NCBI RefSeq assembly: GCF_004123835.1
Contig: NZ_MZMU01000003.1
Span: 1,302,001-1,366,000 of the forward strand
Length of the DNA: 64,000 nucleotides
Direction of reading: 5' to 3'
Source of the DNA: Rhizobium leguminosarum
Lineage (GTDB): Bacteria > Pseudomonadota > Alphaproteobacteria > Rhizobiales > Rhizobiaceae
How positions within the stretch are numbered: position 1 is the first letter of the stretch; each line of letters begins with the position of its first letter. The translations under genes and the position numbers were made by a program. A model generated the notes under the pieces. It was not told where the DNA came from. It saw nothing but the letters and a program-made list of their open reading frames with translations, and did not search any database. This document shows positions 1 through 8,027 of this stretch, one piece after another.

Positions 1-981
1 GATATAATTCGGAGAGGCATCGTCGCGGTAATAGGTGCGCGCGATCATTTCTGCCAGGATGCCGGTGGTGATCATCTGCACCGACGACAGCAGCAGCACG
101 ACGCCGACCATCAGCATCGGTCGCGTGCCGATGTCGTTGCCCAGGATGAACTTGTCGAAGCCGAGATAGAGCAGGATCAGCATGGCGAGCGCGCCGAGGC
201 CTAGACCGAGCGATCCGAAGAAATGCCCCGGCCGCGCCTTGTAGCGCATGAAGAACATCACCGACAGCAGATCGAGGATGACGCGGAAGGTGCGCGAAAT
301 GCCGTATTTCGAAACGCCGTGCTCGCGGGCATGGTGGGTGACGGCCATCTCGCCGATGCGCGAGCTCGGCACCACACCGGCGACCCAGGCGGGGATGAAG
401 CGGTGCATCTCGCCCATCAGCTTCACCTGCTTGATGATCGAGGCACGGTAGATCTTCAGGCTGCAGCCGTAATCATGCAGCTTGACGCCGGTGATGCGGC
501 CGATCAGGTAGTTGGCGCACCAGGAGGGGATCTTGCGCAGGAACAGACCGTCCTTGCGGTTCTTGCGCCAGCCGACCAAGAGGTCGAGTTCACGCCGTTC
601 CAGCTCGGCGACCATCGAAGGAATGTCCTTCGGATCGTTCTGGAGGTCGCCGTCCATCGTCGCGATCAGGCGACCCCGGGCGGTATCGATGCCGGCCTGC
701 ATGGCGGCTGTCTGGCCGAAGTTGCGCTGCAGCTCGACGATCCTGAGCGCCAGCCCCTCGCGTCCGACGTACTTCCGGGCGTTGACGAGCGTCGCATCCG
801 TACTGCCGTCGTCGACGAGGATCAGCTCCCAGCGATGGGGGTAGCTGACCATCGCCGCCACGACACGCTCGACAAGCGGGCCGACGCTTTGCTCTTCGTT
901 GAAAATGGGCACGACCAGCGACAGTTCGAGCGATTGTACCGGATCATTCGTACCGCGAATGGGCTCTACCGTTGTCTGCAA
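1..981 (-). CDS. Family 2 glycosyltransferase, ArnC/Dpm1-like polyprenyl-phosphate sugar transferase (3' end cut)
   Basis: Membrane-anchored GT2 enzyme that probably loads a sugar from a nucleotide donor onto a polyprenyl phosphate at the cytoplasmic face. Visible motifs are LVVPIFNEEQS near the N-terminus, the donor-binding VDDGSTD, QRNFGQTAA, and the catalytic-site DGDLQND, followed by two C-terminal hydrophobic segments, the ArnC/dolichol-P-mannose synthase layout. The best start is a TTG at 981 with GGAG seven bases upstream; the ATG nearby at 988 reads into a stop within 15 codons. At 327 codons to the window edge it is nearly complete. The neighbouring GT39 gene would be a natural user of the lipid-linked sugar. 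Rhizobia make polyprenyl-P-galacturonic acid for lipopolysaccharide with a similar enzyme pair, but the sugar here cannot be read from sequence. Confidence 0.85.
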   Translation of the reverse strand, partial: MQTTVEPIRGTNDPVQSLELSLVVPIFNEEQSVGPLVERVVAAMVSYPHRWELILVDDGSTDATLVNARKYVGREGLALRIVELQRNFGQTAAMQAGIDTARGRLIATMDGDLQNDPKDIPSMVAELERRELDLLVGWRKNRKDGLFLRKIPSWCANYLIGRITGVKLHDYGCSLKIYRASIIKQVKLMGEMHRFIPAWVAGVVPSSRIGEMAVTHHAREHGVSKYGISRTFRVILDLLSVMFFMRYKARPGHFFGSLGLGLGALAMLILLYLGFDKFILGNDIGTRPMLMVGVVLLLSSVQMITTGILAEMIARTYYRDDASPNYI

Positions 982-1109
982 CTTTCATCTCCAAAAGGCC
1001 GGACGGCCGAGCAATCTTTACTGCTGCCGCCGCGCTTGCGGAAGGCTACTACATGAAGTGTCCGCCGGTTGCCAGCGGGCAATGCCGGTTTCCCCGCAAT
1101 CGGCTGACC
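971..1109. repeat. Diverged direct repeat, copy A, upstream of the GT2 gene
   Basis: This stretch aligns with 2700-2840 over about 140 bases with a two-base length difference. It contains the ribosome-binding site and TTG start of the GT2 gene (minus strand). On the plus strand it carries a decayed copy of the start of the UPF0104-like gene: MKCPPVASGQCRFPRNRLT here against MKSSIVESRQSWFMRNRMT in copy B. By hand count 42 of 57 bases match from the ATG onward. The plus-strand reading is not a functional gene here, because it runs straight into the 3' end of the GT39 gene. Confidence 0.75.
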
Positions 1110-1118
1110 TGCCGGGCG

Positions 1119-2612
1119 CTATTTCGCGCCGCCTTCCACCCAGGAGTAACCAATGGAGAAGCTGCGTTTGCCGTCACCGAAGAGATAGGGCAGCGTCAGC
1201 GTCTTCAACTCTTGCAGATGAATGCCCGATTTGACGAGGTCATTGGCGAAGCCGGGGGAAATTGTTGGATCATCTGCGGTCTCGCCGCGCCAGATAACCA
1301 GCACCGGCCCCTTCGCGTCCGCATATTCGGGAACTCCGGGTCCGGGGAAGAACGGGATCACGACGGGAACATCGGGAAACTTCAGCCGCATGTTGCCGGC
1401 AACGAACTTGGTTCCGGCGACAATGAGAACCGGCTTGCGGGTCGCGGTCAATTCAGCCACGTAGCCGGAAAAGGGTACGTTCGTTCTCGTATAAGTGCCG
1501 ATATATTGAATGCCGACGATCCGGAAAAGAAGGATCGACAGGATGACGACCATGAAGACCGGCACCACGGGCCGGAAGCGCGCAAGACCGGCGGAAAGAT
1601 CGATGTCTGCGGTTTCCAGTTTCAGGAACAGATAGATCAGCAGCACGAGCAGGCATGGGTCGAGCCAGCGCTCGTGGATATCGCTGGCGCCGGCGAAGAG
1701 GACCACGCCGAGGAAGGCGAGAAGGCTGATGACCATCATCCGCTCGATCACCCGGATCATCGGGCTGGAAGAGGAGAGCGCGCGAAAGAAGTCGCGCCGG
1801 AAGGCGGCCGCGATGAGAACGATCGGCAATGCGACGAAGCCGAGGACGGCGATGATAAGAGACAGCAGTCCTTGCCCGATGCGGAGAAGGCCGGCCGGGG
1901 CCAGGTGTTCGGCGGTCATCCGCTCCAGCGTCGGCGCAGACGCGCTGGCGAGATTGTCAGGCAGCCAGAGCGCATGCGGCAGCACGATCAGAATGGCGAG
2001 CACGGCGGCCGGCAGCAAACGCCAGTCGATGAGACGGCTGCGCCATTCCCGCTCCGGCAGCACGGCGATGAGGGCGGCAAATGGCAGGATGGCGAAATTA
2101 TACTTCGAGATGAGCCCGATGCCGGTGGCAATGCCGATGAGGAGATAGCTCCCGATCGTCGGCTGGCGCAGCGTGCGGAAAAAACCGAAGAGGAAGAGCG
2201 AGGTCGCAAACAGCAGGGCAACCGTATGGGTCAGTTCGCGCTGCGCCATCAGGCCGACCTGCGGCAGGGTAATCAGGCTCAGCATGGCGACGGCTGCGAG
2301 CGAACGGCTCTTCAGCACCTCGCGGGCAGCAAGCCCGTAGAAGAGATAGCAGCCGAAGAGAATGATGTTCTTCGGCACCGACAGCACCCACATCGATATG
2401 CCGGTCACCGAAACGATGGCATATTGGATCCAGTTGTAGAAGGGCGGCTGCGGACCGTATCCGGCAAGCAGGTATTGCGAGTAGAAGGATTGCTCCGCCT
2501 CGTCGAGATCGAGCGTATGCGGCAAGGCGATGCGAAGCGCGATGTTCAGCAGGAAATAGGCCGCCAGAAAAACGCTTGCGCTTGTAATGCTTCTGGTAAT
2601 CCGCTCCAACAT
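1119..2612 (-). CDS. Family 39 (ArnT/PMT-like) membrane glycosyltransferase
   Basis: Polytopic inner-membrane protein of 497 residues that probably transfers a sugar from a polyprenyl-phosphate carrier to an envelope acceptor on the periplasmic side. The N-terminus has a hydrophobic helix followed by a [12 protein letters not shown] segment, the acidic first-loop motif of GT39 enzymes, then about ten further membrane segments, a conserved [10 protein letters not shown] stretch and a soluble C-terminal tail. The ATG at 2612 is preferred (GGAG four bases upstream). A TTG at 2627 would overlap the stop of a short upstream reading frame as TTGA, so coupled initiation there is possible. Together with the GT2 gene it suggests LPS or lipid A decoration, as with the Rgt galacturonosyltransferases; the assignment to a specific Rgt protein is not supported. 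Confidence 0.83.
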   Translation of the reverse strand: MLERITRSITSASVFLAAYFLLNIALRIALPHTLDLDEAEQSFYSQYLLAGYGPQPPFYNWIQYAIVSVTGISMWVLSVPKNIILFGCYLFYGLAAREVLKSRSLAAVAMLSLITLPQVGLMAQRELTHTVALLFATSLFLFGFFRTLRQPTIGSYLLIGIATGIGLISKYNFAILPFAALIAVLPEREWRSRLIDWRLLPAAVLAILIVLPHALWLPDNLASASAPTLERMTAEHLAPAGLLRIGQGLLSLIIAVLGFVALPIVLIAAAFRRDFFRALSSSSPMIRVIERMMVISLLAFLGVVLFAGASDIHERWLDPCLLVLLIYLFLKLETADIDLSAGLARFRPVVPVFMVVILSILLFRIVGIQYIGTYTRTNVPFSGYVAELTATRKPVLIVAGTKFVAGNMRLKFPDVPVVIPFFPGPGVPEYADAKGPVLVIWRGETADDPTISPGFANDLVKSGIHLQELKTLTLPYLFGDGKRSFSIGYSWVEGGAK

Positions 2613-2623
2613 CGATCTCCACG

Positions 2624-2710
2624 TCAAACCGGCGAGGCGCCGTCATCTACCAGTCGGTCGCTCGGATCGTCGGCGTAGAGGGCCGCCATCAACTCCGTCG
2701 TTGTGCGCAA
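2624..2710 (-). pseudogene. 28-codon remnant of a GT2 gene start, possible leader frame for the GT39 gene
   Basis: In copy B of the repeat the GT2 ribosome-binding site (GGAG) and TTG start are preserved. The frame begins LRTTTELMAALYADDPSD, against LQTTVEPIRGTNDPVQS in the real GT2 gene, then stops after 28 codons. Its TGA overlaps a TTG that opens the GT39 frame at 2627. I read it as a decayed 5' end left by duplication. It could now work as a translated leader for the GT39 gene, which is inference. Confidence 0.45.
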
Positions 2711-2840
2711 CCTTCATTTCTCCTAAAAGGCCTGGCGACGGAACCGCTGCCTATGCCGAAGCCAAGCGAGGAATGCCTACTACATGAAGAGTTCGATCGT
2801 TGAAAGCCGGCAATCCTGGTTTATGCGCAATCGCATGACC
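2700..2840. repeat. Diverged direct repeat, copy B, upstream of the UPF0104-like gene
   Basis: Partner of 971-1109. Here the plus-strand half is intact (start of the gene at 2784) while the minus-strand half is a decayed GT2 start. The shared landmarks are the GTTGT..GCAAC..TTCAT block, the AAAAGGCC block and CTACTACATGAAG at the start codon. The two copies lie in the same orientation on either side of the GT39 gene. Confidence 0.75.
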
Positions 2841-3746
2841 GTTCTGACGGTCGTCATCGTCGCAGCCTATGGGCTCTTCATCCAATGGTTCTGGGGTTGG
2901 CCTGTTATCATCAGGCAGTGGGCCGATGTCGGCGCAGGTCCGGTGATCGGTGCGCTCGTGCTGTTGACGAGCACCTATTTCCTGCGCACCTGGCGCATCT
3001 ATGATTATTTCCCGAACGAGACGGCCGGCCGGTTCGCGGTCCTCTTCCGCGTCACGCAGATCCACAATCTGCTGAACATCATGCTGCCCTTCCGCGCCGG
3101 CGAGACCAGCTTTCCGCTGCTGATGCGCACAGAATTCGACATTCCGCTGACGCGCGGAACCTCGGCGCTGTTCGTCATGCGGCTGCTCGACCTGCACGCG
3201 CTTCTGGCCGCCGCCGGCATCGGCTTTGCCGTCGCTTCAGCCGATGCCGCTGTTGCCTGGTCGCTCTGGACAGCCTTCCTGCTGCTGCCGGTCGCGGCCT
3301 TCGCCGCCCGCAAGCCGCTGCTGCGCCTAGCCGCCAGGCTGTTGCCGAACCAGGCGCAGAAATTCGTCGCCGAGATCGAAAACGGCTTGCCGCTCGATGC
3401 CATCGCCTTTGCGCGTGCCTGGACGATGACCATCGTCAACTGGCTGGTGAAGGTGATGGTGCTCGCATGGGCGCTCGGCCTGATGGGCGTGCTGCCGATG
3501 GCGGCAAGCTTCGGCGGCGCGCTCGGCGGCGAGCTCTCCTCCGTGCTGCCGATGCATGCGCCAGGCGGCGTCGGCACTTATCCGGCCGGCATCACCGCCG
3601 GCGCCATCGCCCTGGGCGCCTCGAGCGAGCGGATGGCCCTGGCCGCGCTGGCGCAGGCAAGCGTCAATGCCCACCTGCTGATCATCGTCTCGGCGCTGAC
3701 CGGCACGGCGATCTCACTGCCGCTCGGACGTCGCGGCAAGCTCTGA
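2784..3746 (+). CDS. UPF0104 / lysylphosphatidylglycerol-synthase-type transmembrane protein
   Basis: Integral membrane protein of 320 residues with about eight hydrophobic segments and no soluble synthase domain. It resembles the flippase-like membrane half of MprF and the AglD/UPF0104 family. Motifs seen include TYFLRTWRIYDYFP, LPFRAGETSFPLLM near residue 105 and a glycine-rich LPMHAPGGVGTYPAGITAGA near residue 255, both typical of this family. Such proteins are often encoded beside polyprenyl-sugar glycosyltransferases and may move lipid-linked sugars or modified lipids across the membrane. The start is in copy B of the repeat; GAGG lies about 12 bases upstream, a weak site. Its 3' end overlaps the convergent sigma factor gene by 33 bases. 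Confidence 0.8.
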   Translation: MKSSIVESRQSWFMRNRMTVLTVVIVAAYGLFIQWFWGWPVIIRQWADVGAGPVIGALVLLTSTYFLRTWRIYDYFPNETAGRFAVLFRVTQIHNLLNIMLPFRAGETSFPLLMRTEFDIPLTRGTSALFVMRLLDLHALLAAAGIGFAVASADAAVAWSLWTAFLLLPVAAFAARKPLLRLAARLLPNQAQKFVAEIENGLPLDAIAFARAWTMTIVNWLVKVMVLAWALGLMGVLPMAASFGGALGGELSSVLPMHAPGGVGTYPAGITAGAIALGASSERMALAALAQASVNAHLLIIVSALTGTAISLPLGRRGKL

Positions 3747-4955
3747 AATCCGTCTTCTCAGAAACGCCTGCTCCGGCTCCTGGCGGCAGAGCGACAGCGC
3801 CGTTTCATAGGCCGCGATCGCCTCTTGCCTCCGGCCGAGACGGCGCAGGAAATCGGCGCGCGCCGAATGGGCGAGGTGATAGGCCTGCAACTGCCGGCGT
3901 TCCAGAATGGCATCGACCAGCTCCAGCCCCTTCGCCGGCCCCTCCGCCATGGCAATCGCCACGGCGCGGTTGAGCTCGACGATCGCCGAGGGCTGTGCCG
4001 CCAGAAGCAGATCGTAATAAAAGGCGATCCGCCGCCAGTCGGTTTCTTCGGCGCTCGAAACCCTCGCATGCTCGGCGGCGATCGCCGCTTGCACCGTATA
4101 GCTGCCGATCTCTCCCGTCCGCATCGCCTCGGCAAGCAGCGCCAGGCCTTCCGTGACCCTCGCGTGATCCCAGAGCGAGCGGTCCTGATCCGCAAGCAGC
4201 ACCAGTGATCCCTGCTCGCCGCGGCGGGCGCTGCGGCGCGAATCCTGCAGCAGCATCAGGGCCAGAAGTCCGGAAATATCGGGGTGAGGCAGCAGCGTCA
4301 GAACGAGCCGCGCCAGCCGTATCGCCTCCGCGGTCAGGTCGGCGCGGACCACGTCTTCACCCGAGGAGGCCGAATAGCCTTCATTGAAGACGAGGTAGAT
4401 GACGTGCAGCACGCGGTCGAGCCGCTCCGGCAGCGCCTCGCGGCCCGGCACTTCATAGGGGATCTTCGCCGCCCGGATCCTGCCTTTGGCGCGCACGATC
4501 CGCTGGGCCACCGTCGGCGCCGGAATGAGGAAGGCATGGGCGATCTCTTCGGTGGTCAGTCCGCAGATTTCCCGGAGCGCCATCGCCATTTGCGCATCGG
4601 CCGGGATGAGCGGATGGCAGCAGGTGAAAATCAGCCGCAGCATGTCGTCCTCGATCGGTTCCATGTCGCCGATCTCCGTTGCATCGGGCGTGTAAAGGCT
4701 GTCCTCGATATGATGCTGCGAAGCATCGAAACGCACCCGCCGCCGCATCGTATCGATCGCCTTGAAGCGCCCCGTCGAAACGAGCCAGGCGAAGGGATTG
4801 CCGGGAATGCCGTCTGTCGGCCATGTCCGGGCGGCGGCGGCAAAGGCGTCGTGAAGCGCCTCCTCCGCCCGGTCGAAATCGCCGAGCAGGCGGATCAGCG
4901 TCGCCAGCACCCGGCGCGACTGCGTTCGGTAGATTTCTTCGATCACGCTTTCCAA
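3714..4955 (-). CDS. ECF42-type RNA polymerase sigma factor with C-terminal TPR-like extension
   Basis: 413 residues, far longer than an ordinary ECF sigma factor. Region 2 lies at about residues 10-75 (LLGDFDRAEEALHDAF, then GNPFAWLVSTGRFKAID), region 4 at about 110-165 (LREICGLTTEEIAHAF, then TVAQRIVRAKGRIR). A DUF6596-like domain follows with YLVFNEGYSASSGED, then helical TPR-like repeats near residues 320-400 (VELNRAVAIAMAEG, AIAAYETALSLC). This is the ECF42 architecture, where the extension is known to be needed for activity. The start is a TTG with GAGGTG five bases upstream, nine bases after the stop of the third DGPF gene. It is the last gene of the operon. No anti-sigma factor is encoded nearby, as expected for ECF42. 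Confidence 0.93.
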   Translation of the reverse strand: MESVIEEIYRTQSRRVLATLIRLLGDFDRAEEALHDAFAAAARTWPTDGIPGNPFAWLVSTGRFKAIDTMRRRVRFDASQHHIEDSLYTPDATEIGDMEPIEDDMLRLIFTCCHPLIPADAQMAMALREICGLTTEEIAHAFLIPAPTVAQRIVRAKGRIRAAKIPYEVPGREALPERLDRVLHVIYLVFNEGYSASSGEDVVRADLTAEAIRLARLVLTLLPHPDISGLLALMLLQDSRRSARRGEQGSLVLLADQDRSLWDHARVTEGLALLAEAMRTGEIGSYTVQAAIAAEHARVSSAEETDWRRIAFYYDLLLAAQPSAIVELNRAVAIAMAEGPAKGLELVDAILERRQLQAYHLAHSARADFLRRLGRRQEAIAAYETALSLCRQEPEQAFLRRRISELAATSERQ

Positions 4956-4964
4956 TGGTGCACC

Positions 4965-5324
4965 TCAGTCCGGCAGGGTCAGTATCCGCACGGGCCTCAG
5001 TTCGACCGCGCCGAAACGCGCCGAGGGGATCCGCCCGGCAATCTCCCTGGCTTTCATCACATCCGGCGCCTCAATGACGTAGAAGCCGGCCAGGTGCTCC
5101 TTCGTCTCGACATAGGGGCCGTCCGTGGCGGAGAGCGTGTTGTTGCGAACGCGCAGCACGGTCGCCTTGTCAGGCATCTCCAAGGCATCGGAGTGGATCA
5201 TGATGCCTTCGCGGCACAGCTCCTCATCGAAAGCGAAATGCGCTTTGATAAGTTCGTCGGTTTCATCAGGCGTCAGCGTTCCGTCCGTGTCGGTGCTGTT
5301 ATAAATCAGGCAGATGTAGCGCAT
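4965..5324 (-). CDS. DGPF-domain (YCII-related) protein, third of three
   Basis: 119 residues. Begins MRYICLIYNSTDTDGTLTPD and carries ATDGPYVETKEHLAGFYVIE near residues 68-88, the DGPF/YCII signature (here DGPY). These small alpha-beta barrel proteins usually form dimers; their biochemical role is not known. DGPF genes are the standard partners of ECF42 sigma factors and are usually targets of the sigma factor. The ATG at 5324 lies two bases beyond the stop of the preceding DGPF gene and the sigma gene starts nine bases after its own stop, so the four genes must be cotranscribed. Confidence 0.9.
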   Translation of the reverse strand: MRYICLIYNSTDTDGTLTPDETDELIKAHFAFDEELCREGIMIHSDALEMPDKATVLRVRNNTLSATDGPYVETKEHLAGFYVIEAPDVMKAREIAGRIPSARFGAVELRPVRILTLPD

Positions 5325-5326
5325 GG

Positions 5327-5686
5327 CTATTTCCCATCCTGGATGGCGTAAGTCGGGCGCACTTCGATCGAGCAATATTTGAGGATCGGAAAACTCGACA
5401 CGATCGTCTTCGCCTCGTCGATAGTCTCGGCTTCGATCAGCACAAAACCGCCGAGATGCTCTTTGATTTCGGCAAATGGGCCATCGGTCGCAAAGGCTTC
5501 GCCATTGCGCAGGCGGACCGTGATCGCCGTTGACGGTTCATGCAAGGCGAGCGCCACCAGCAGATGACCGCTCTCGCGCCAGCGATTGTCGCTGGTGATG
5601 CACTCCTGTGTGAGCGCATCCCATTCGGTCTGAGGGACCAGCTTGCTTTTTTCCGTGTCGAACCAGATCTGGCATAGAAATTTCAT
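5327..5686 (-). CDS. DGPF-domain (YCII-related) protein, second of three
   Basis: 119 residues beginning MKFLCQIWFDTEKSKLVPQ, with ATDGPFAEIKEHLGGFVLIE near residues 66-86. It is closest to the first DGPF protein (MKYLCQVWFDGE) and less like the third, so the trio arose by at least two duplications. The start at 5686 has AGGAGA six bases upstream; an in-frame upstream extension exists but lies inside the preceding gene and lacks a site. Function unknown beyond its operon link to the ECF42 sigma factor. Confidence 0.9.
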   Translation of the reverse strand: MKFLCQIWFDTEKSKLVPQTEWDALTQECITSDNRWRESGHLLVALALHEPSTAITVRLRNGEAFATDGPFAEIKEHLGGFVLIEAETIDEAKTIVSSFPILKYCSIEVRPTYAIQDGK

Positions 5687-5696
5687 TGGTCTCTCC

Positions 5697-6053
5697 TCAT
5701 TTGGCTCCGAATTCGTGGATTGGCCGCACTTCGATCGCGCCGAGCATGGCGAGCGGGATGCCGGCGGCAATGCGGATCGCTTCGTTGAGATCCTTGGCCT
5801 CGATCAGGATAAAGCCGCCGAGCGCCTCCTTTGTCTCGGCGAAGGGACCGTCCGTCACCGACATCTCGCCATTGCGCACCCGTACGGTCACCGCCGATTT
5901 TGGCGGCTGCAGCGCCTGGGCGACGATCATATGCCCGCTATCGACGAGGTCCTTGTCATAATTCAAGGAATTGGTGTCGAGTTCGGTCTTCTCCTCTTGT
6001 GTCATGGCGCCGAGTACCTCGCCATCGAACCAGACCTGACAGAGATATTTCAT
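5697..6053 (-). CDS. DGPF-domain (YCII-related) protein, first of three
   Basis: 118 residues beginning MKYLCQVWFDGEVLGAMTQE with VTDGPFAETKEALGGFILIE at residues 65-85. AGGAGG stands about eight bases before the ATG, the best ribosome-binding site in the operon. It is the promoter-proximal gene; a TGTCGA-type promoter lies 35-62 bases upstream. As with the two following copies the enzyme activity, if any, is unknown. Confidence 0.9.
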   Translation of the reverse strand: MKYLCQVWFDGEVLGAMTQEEKTELDTNSLNYDKDLVDSGHMIVAQALQPPKSAVTVRVRNGEMSVTDGPFAETKEALGGFILIEAKDLNEAIRIAAGIPLAMLGAIEVRPIHEFGAK

Positions 6054-6087
6054 CGCGGCAGCCTCCTCGCCCTGTTCCCATAAACAT

Positions 6088-6115
6088 GGACGAACGACCT
6101 GCATGCATTTCGACA
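6088..6115 (-). promoter_or_regulatory. Candidate ECF42-dependent (autoregulated) promoter
   Basis: Read on the minus strand this is TGTCGA (6115-6110), a 17-base spacer, then CGTCC (6092-6088), 35 bases before the first DGPF start codon. ECF42 promoters have been described with TGTCGA at -35 and CGA/TC at -10, which this fits. Two more TGTCGA-like strings lie farther upstream (around 6145 and 6190) but without an equally good partner. The promoter is predicted from sequence and from recall of the published motif. Confidence 0.55.
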
Positions 6116-6206
6116 GCGCCGCGAAAAAAAATTGTGCGGATGAGGTGTCGAAATAGCAAGGCAGCACTCGACAAGGCTTCATCGAAACCTGTCGAGGAGA
6201 ATGGAA

Positions 6207-6425
6207 ATGAGCATTCTTGAAATCGCTCTGGCAAGCCAGATCTGGGCACGTCGCAACGAGAAGCGTCAGCTGGTAGTACTCGACGATGCCGATGTGCTGA
6301 AGGTTCTCCTGCGCATCGCTTTCGTCGTGATGGCCTTCACCTTGCTGATATCAGGGCTGAATCTTGCGACCGGTAGGCCGCAGATGCTGGCCGAGGGCTC
6401 GGCGCCTGTCGTGACCGGCAGATGA
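6207..6425 (+). CDS. Small single-pass membrane protein, hypothetical
   Basis: 72 residues starting MSILEIALASQIWARRNEKR. One strongly hydrophobic helix lies at about residues 33-52 (LLRIAFVVMAFTLLISGLNL), with a short charged N-terminal part and a small C-terminal tail. GAGGAG stands seven bases before the ATG at 6207; the ATG at 6201 is too close to that site. It is divergent from the DGPF operon. I do not recognise a family. Confidence 0.6.
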   Translation: MSILEIALASQIWARRNEKRQLVVLDDADVLKVLLRIAFVVMAFTLLISGLNLATGRPQMLAEGSAPVVTGR

Positions 6426-6427
6426 GG

Positions 6428-6452
6428 AAAACGGCCTATTGGAAGGCCGTTT
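6428..6452. terminator. Hairpin at the convergent ends of the small membrane gene and amn
   Basis: AAAACGGCC and GGCCGTTT form an eight-base-pair stem with an eight-base loop, overlapping the last codons of amn. On the minus strand the stem runs into TTTTCC, so it could end the amn transcript. Confidence 0.55.
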
Positions 6453-7938
6453 CGAAGAAGCTGCGCAGCTTGCGCGAATGCAGCGCTTCCTTCGGCATGG
6501 CGGCAAGCTTCTGGACGGCGCGGATGCCGATCTGCAGATGCTGGTTGACCTGCGTGCGGTAGAAGGCCGTTGCCATGCCCGGCAGCTTCAATTCGCCGTG
6601 CAGCGGCTTGTCGGAGACACAGAGCAGCGTGCCATAGGGCACGCGGAAGCGGAAGCCGTTGGCGGCGATCGTTGCCGATTCCATGTCGAGCGCGATCGCT
6701 CGCGCCTGGGAGAGCCGCTTCACCGGCCCGCGCTGATCACGCAGTTCCCAGTTGCGGTTGTCGATCGTGCCGACGGTACCGGTGCGCATGATGCGCTTCA
6801 ACTCGAAACCTTCATAGCCGGTGATTTCGGCAACGGCGGCTTCGAGCGCCACCTGCACTTCGGCCAGCGCCGGGATCGGCACCCAGACCGGCAGGTCGTC
6901 ATCGAGGACATGGTCCTCACGCATATAGGCATGGGCGAGAACATAGTCGCCGAGCCGCTGGCTGTTGCGAAGACCGGCGCAGTGGCCGAGCATCAGCCAG
7001 GCATGCGGGCGCAGCACGGCGACATGGTCGGTGATCGTCTTGGCGTTGGAGGGGCCGACGCCGATATTGATCATGGTGATCCCGGCATGGCCCTTCTTCT
7101 TCAGATGGTAGGCCGGCATCTGCGGCAGGCGGGTGAGGGCGGCATCCGTGTCCGGCGCGTTCGAGCCGGGCAGGGTGACGACATTGCCGGGCTCGACGAA
7201 GGCGGTATAGCCGTCGCCGCCCTCCGCCATCAGCTTGCGCGCCCAGCCGCAGAATTCGTCGATATAGAACTGGTAGTTGGTGAACAGCACGAAATTCTGG
7301 AAATGCTCCGCATGCGTCGCCGTATAATGCGACAGCCGGGCGAGCGAATAATCGATGCGTTGCGCGGTGAACGGCGCCAGCGGCGAGGGCTCTCCCGGCG
7401 GCGGGATATATTCGCCGTTGGCGATCTCGTCGTCGGTGGTGTTGAGGTCGGGCGTGTCGAAGATATCGCGCATCGGAACGTCGACGAAGGCGTTGGTCGA
7501 TGCTTCTACATGCGCTCCCTCACCGAAGGCGAAGTGGAGCGGGATCGGCGTTGACGATTCTGAGACGACAATCGGGACATTATGGCTCTTCATCAGCAGC
7601 GACAGCTGCTCTTTGAGGTAATGCTTGAAGAGCTTCGGCCGGGTGACGGTCGTCGTGTAGATGCCGGGTGCCGTGACATGACCGTAGGAAAGCCGCGAAT
7701 CGACATGGCCGTAGCTTGTCGTCTCGATGCTGACCTGCGGATAAAATGCGCGATAGCGCGAGGAGATCGGAGCGCCCTGCGCAAGTTCGCTGAAGCTCTC
7801 GATCAGGAACGCCGTGTTGCGCTCGTAAAGCGCTGTCAGCGTCTCGACCGCCTTGGCGGGATCATCGAAGCTCTGAGGCTGGAAAGGCGGTGGAGAGGAT
7901 GTGTCGAGGGGCGACAAAAGGGAGATTCGTTTGTTCAT
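6436..7938 (-). CDS. amn: AMP nucleosidase
   Basis: 500 residues, close to the E. coli enzyme (484). It hydrolyses AMP to adenine and ribose 5-phosphate and so helps set the adenylate pool. The N-terminal AMN domain (about residues 25-170) includes RAFYPQVSIETTSYGHVDSR and SRLSYGHVTAPGIYTTTVTR. The C-terminal half is a purine-phosphorylase fold with TMINIGVGPSNAKTITDH near residue 290, RPHAWLMLGHCAGLR and the substrate-site ALDMESATIAANGFRFRVPY. The ATG at 7938 has no ribosome-binding site but a TATAAT lies only five bases upstream, which suggests a leaderless message. Confidence 0.95.
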   Translation of the reverse strand: MNKRISLLSPLDTSSPPPFQPQSFDDPAKAVETLTALYERNTAFLIESFSELAQGAPISSRYRAFYPQVSIETTSYGHVDSRLSYGHVTAPGIYTTTVTRPKLFKHYLKEQLSLLMKSHNVPIVVSESSTPIPLHFAFGEGAHVEASTNAFVDVPMRDIFDTPDLNTTDDEIANGEYIPPPGEPSPLAPFTAQRIDYSLARLSHYTATHAEHFQNFVLFTNYQFYIDEFCGWARKLMAEGGDGYTAFVEPGNVVTLPGSNAPDTDAALTRLPQMPAYHLKKKGHAGITMINIGVGPSNAKTITDHVAVLRPHAWLMLGHCAGLRNSQRLGDYVLAHAYMREDHVLDDDLPVWVPIPALAEVQVALEAAVAEITGYEGFELKRIMRTGTVGTIDNRNWELRDQRGPVKRLSQARAIALDMESATIAANGFRFRVPYGTLLCVSDKPLHGELKLPGMATAFYRTQVNQHLQIGIRAVQKLAAMPKEALHSRKLRSFFETAFQ

Positions 7939-7943
7939 GACGC

Positions 7944-7971
7944 ATTATAGAGAGTTGTTCTTGACAAGCAA
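7944..7971 (-). promoter_or_regulatory. Promoter of amn, placed for a leaderless transcript
   Basis: On the minus strand TTGCTT (7971-7966), a 16-base spacer and a perfect TATAAT (7949-7944). The start codon begins six bases after the last T, so transcription would start at or one base from the A of the ATG. Confidence 0.6.
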
Positions 7972-8027
7972 ACGACGCGCGCCGGCGGAATCCCGATTTT
8001 TTATCTTCCTCCGTGTGTGGATGCCGG

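Noticed and set aside
972..2678. 568-codon open frame on the plus strand
   Set aside because: It is antisense to the GT39 gene, is rich in charged residues without domains, and is a high-GC shadow.
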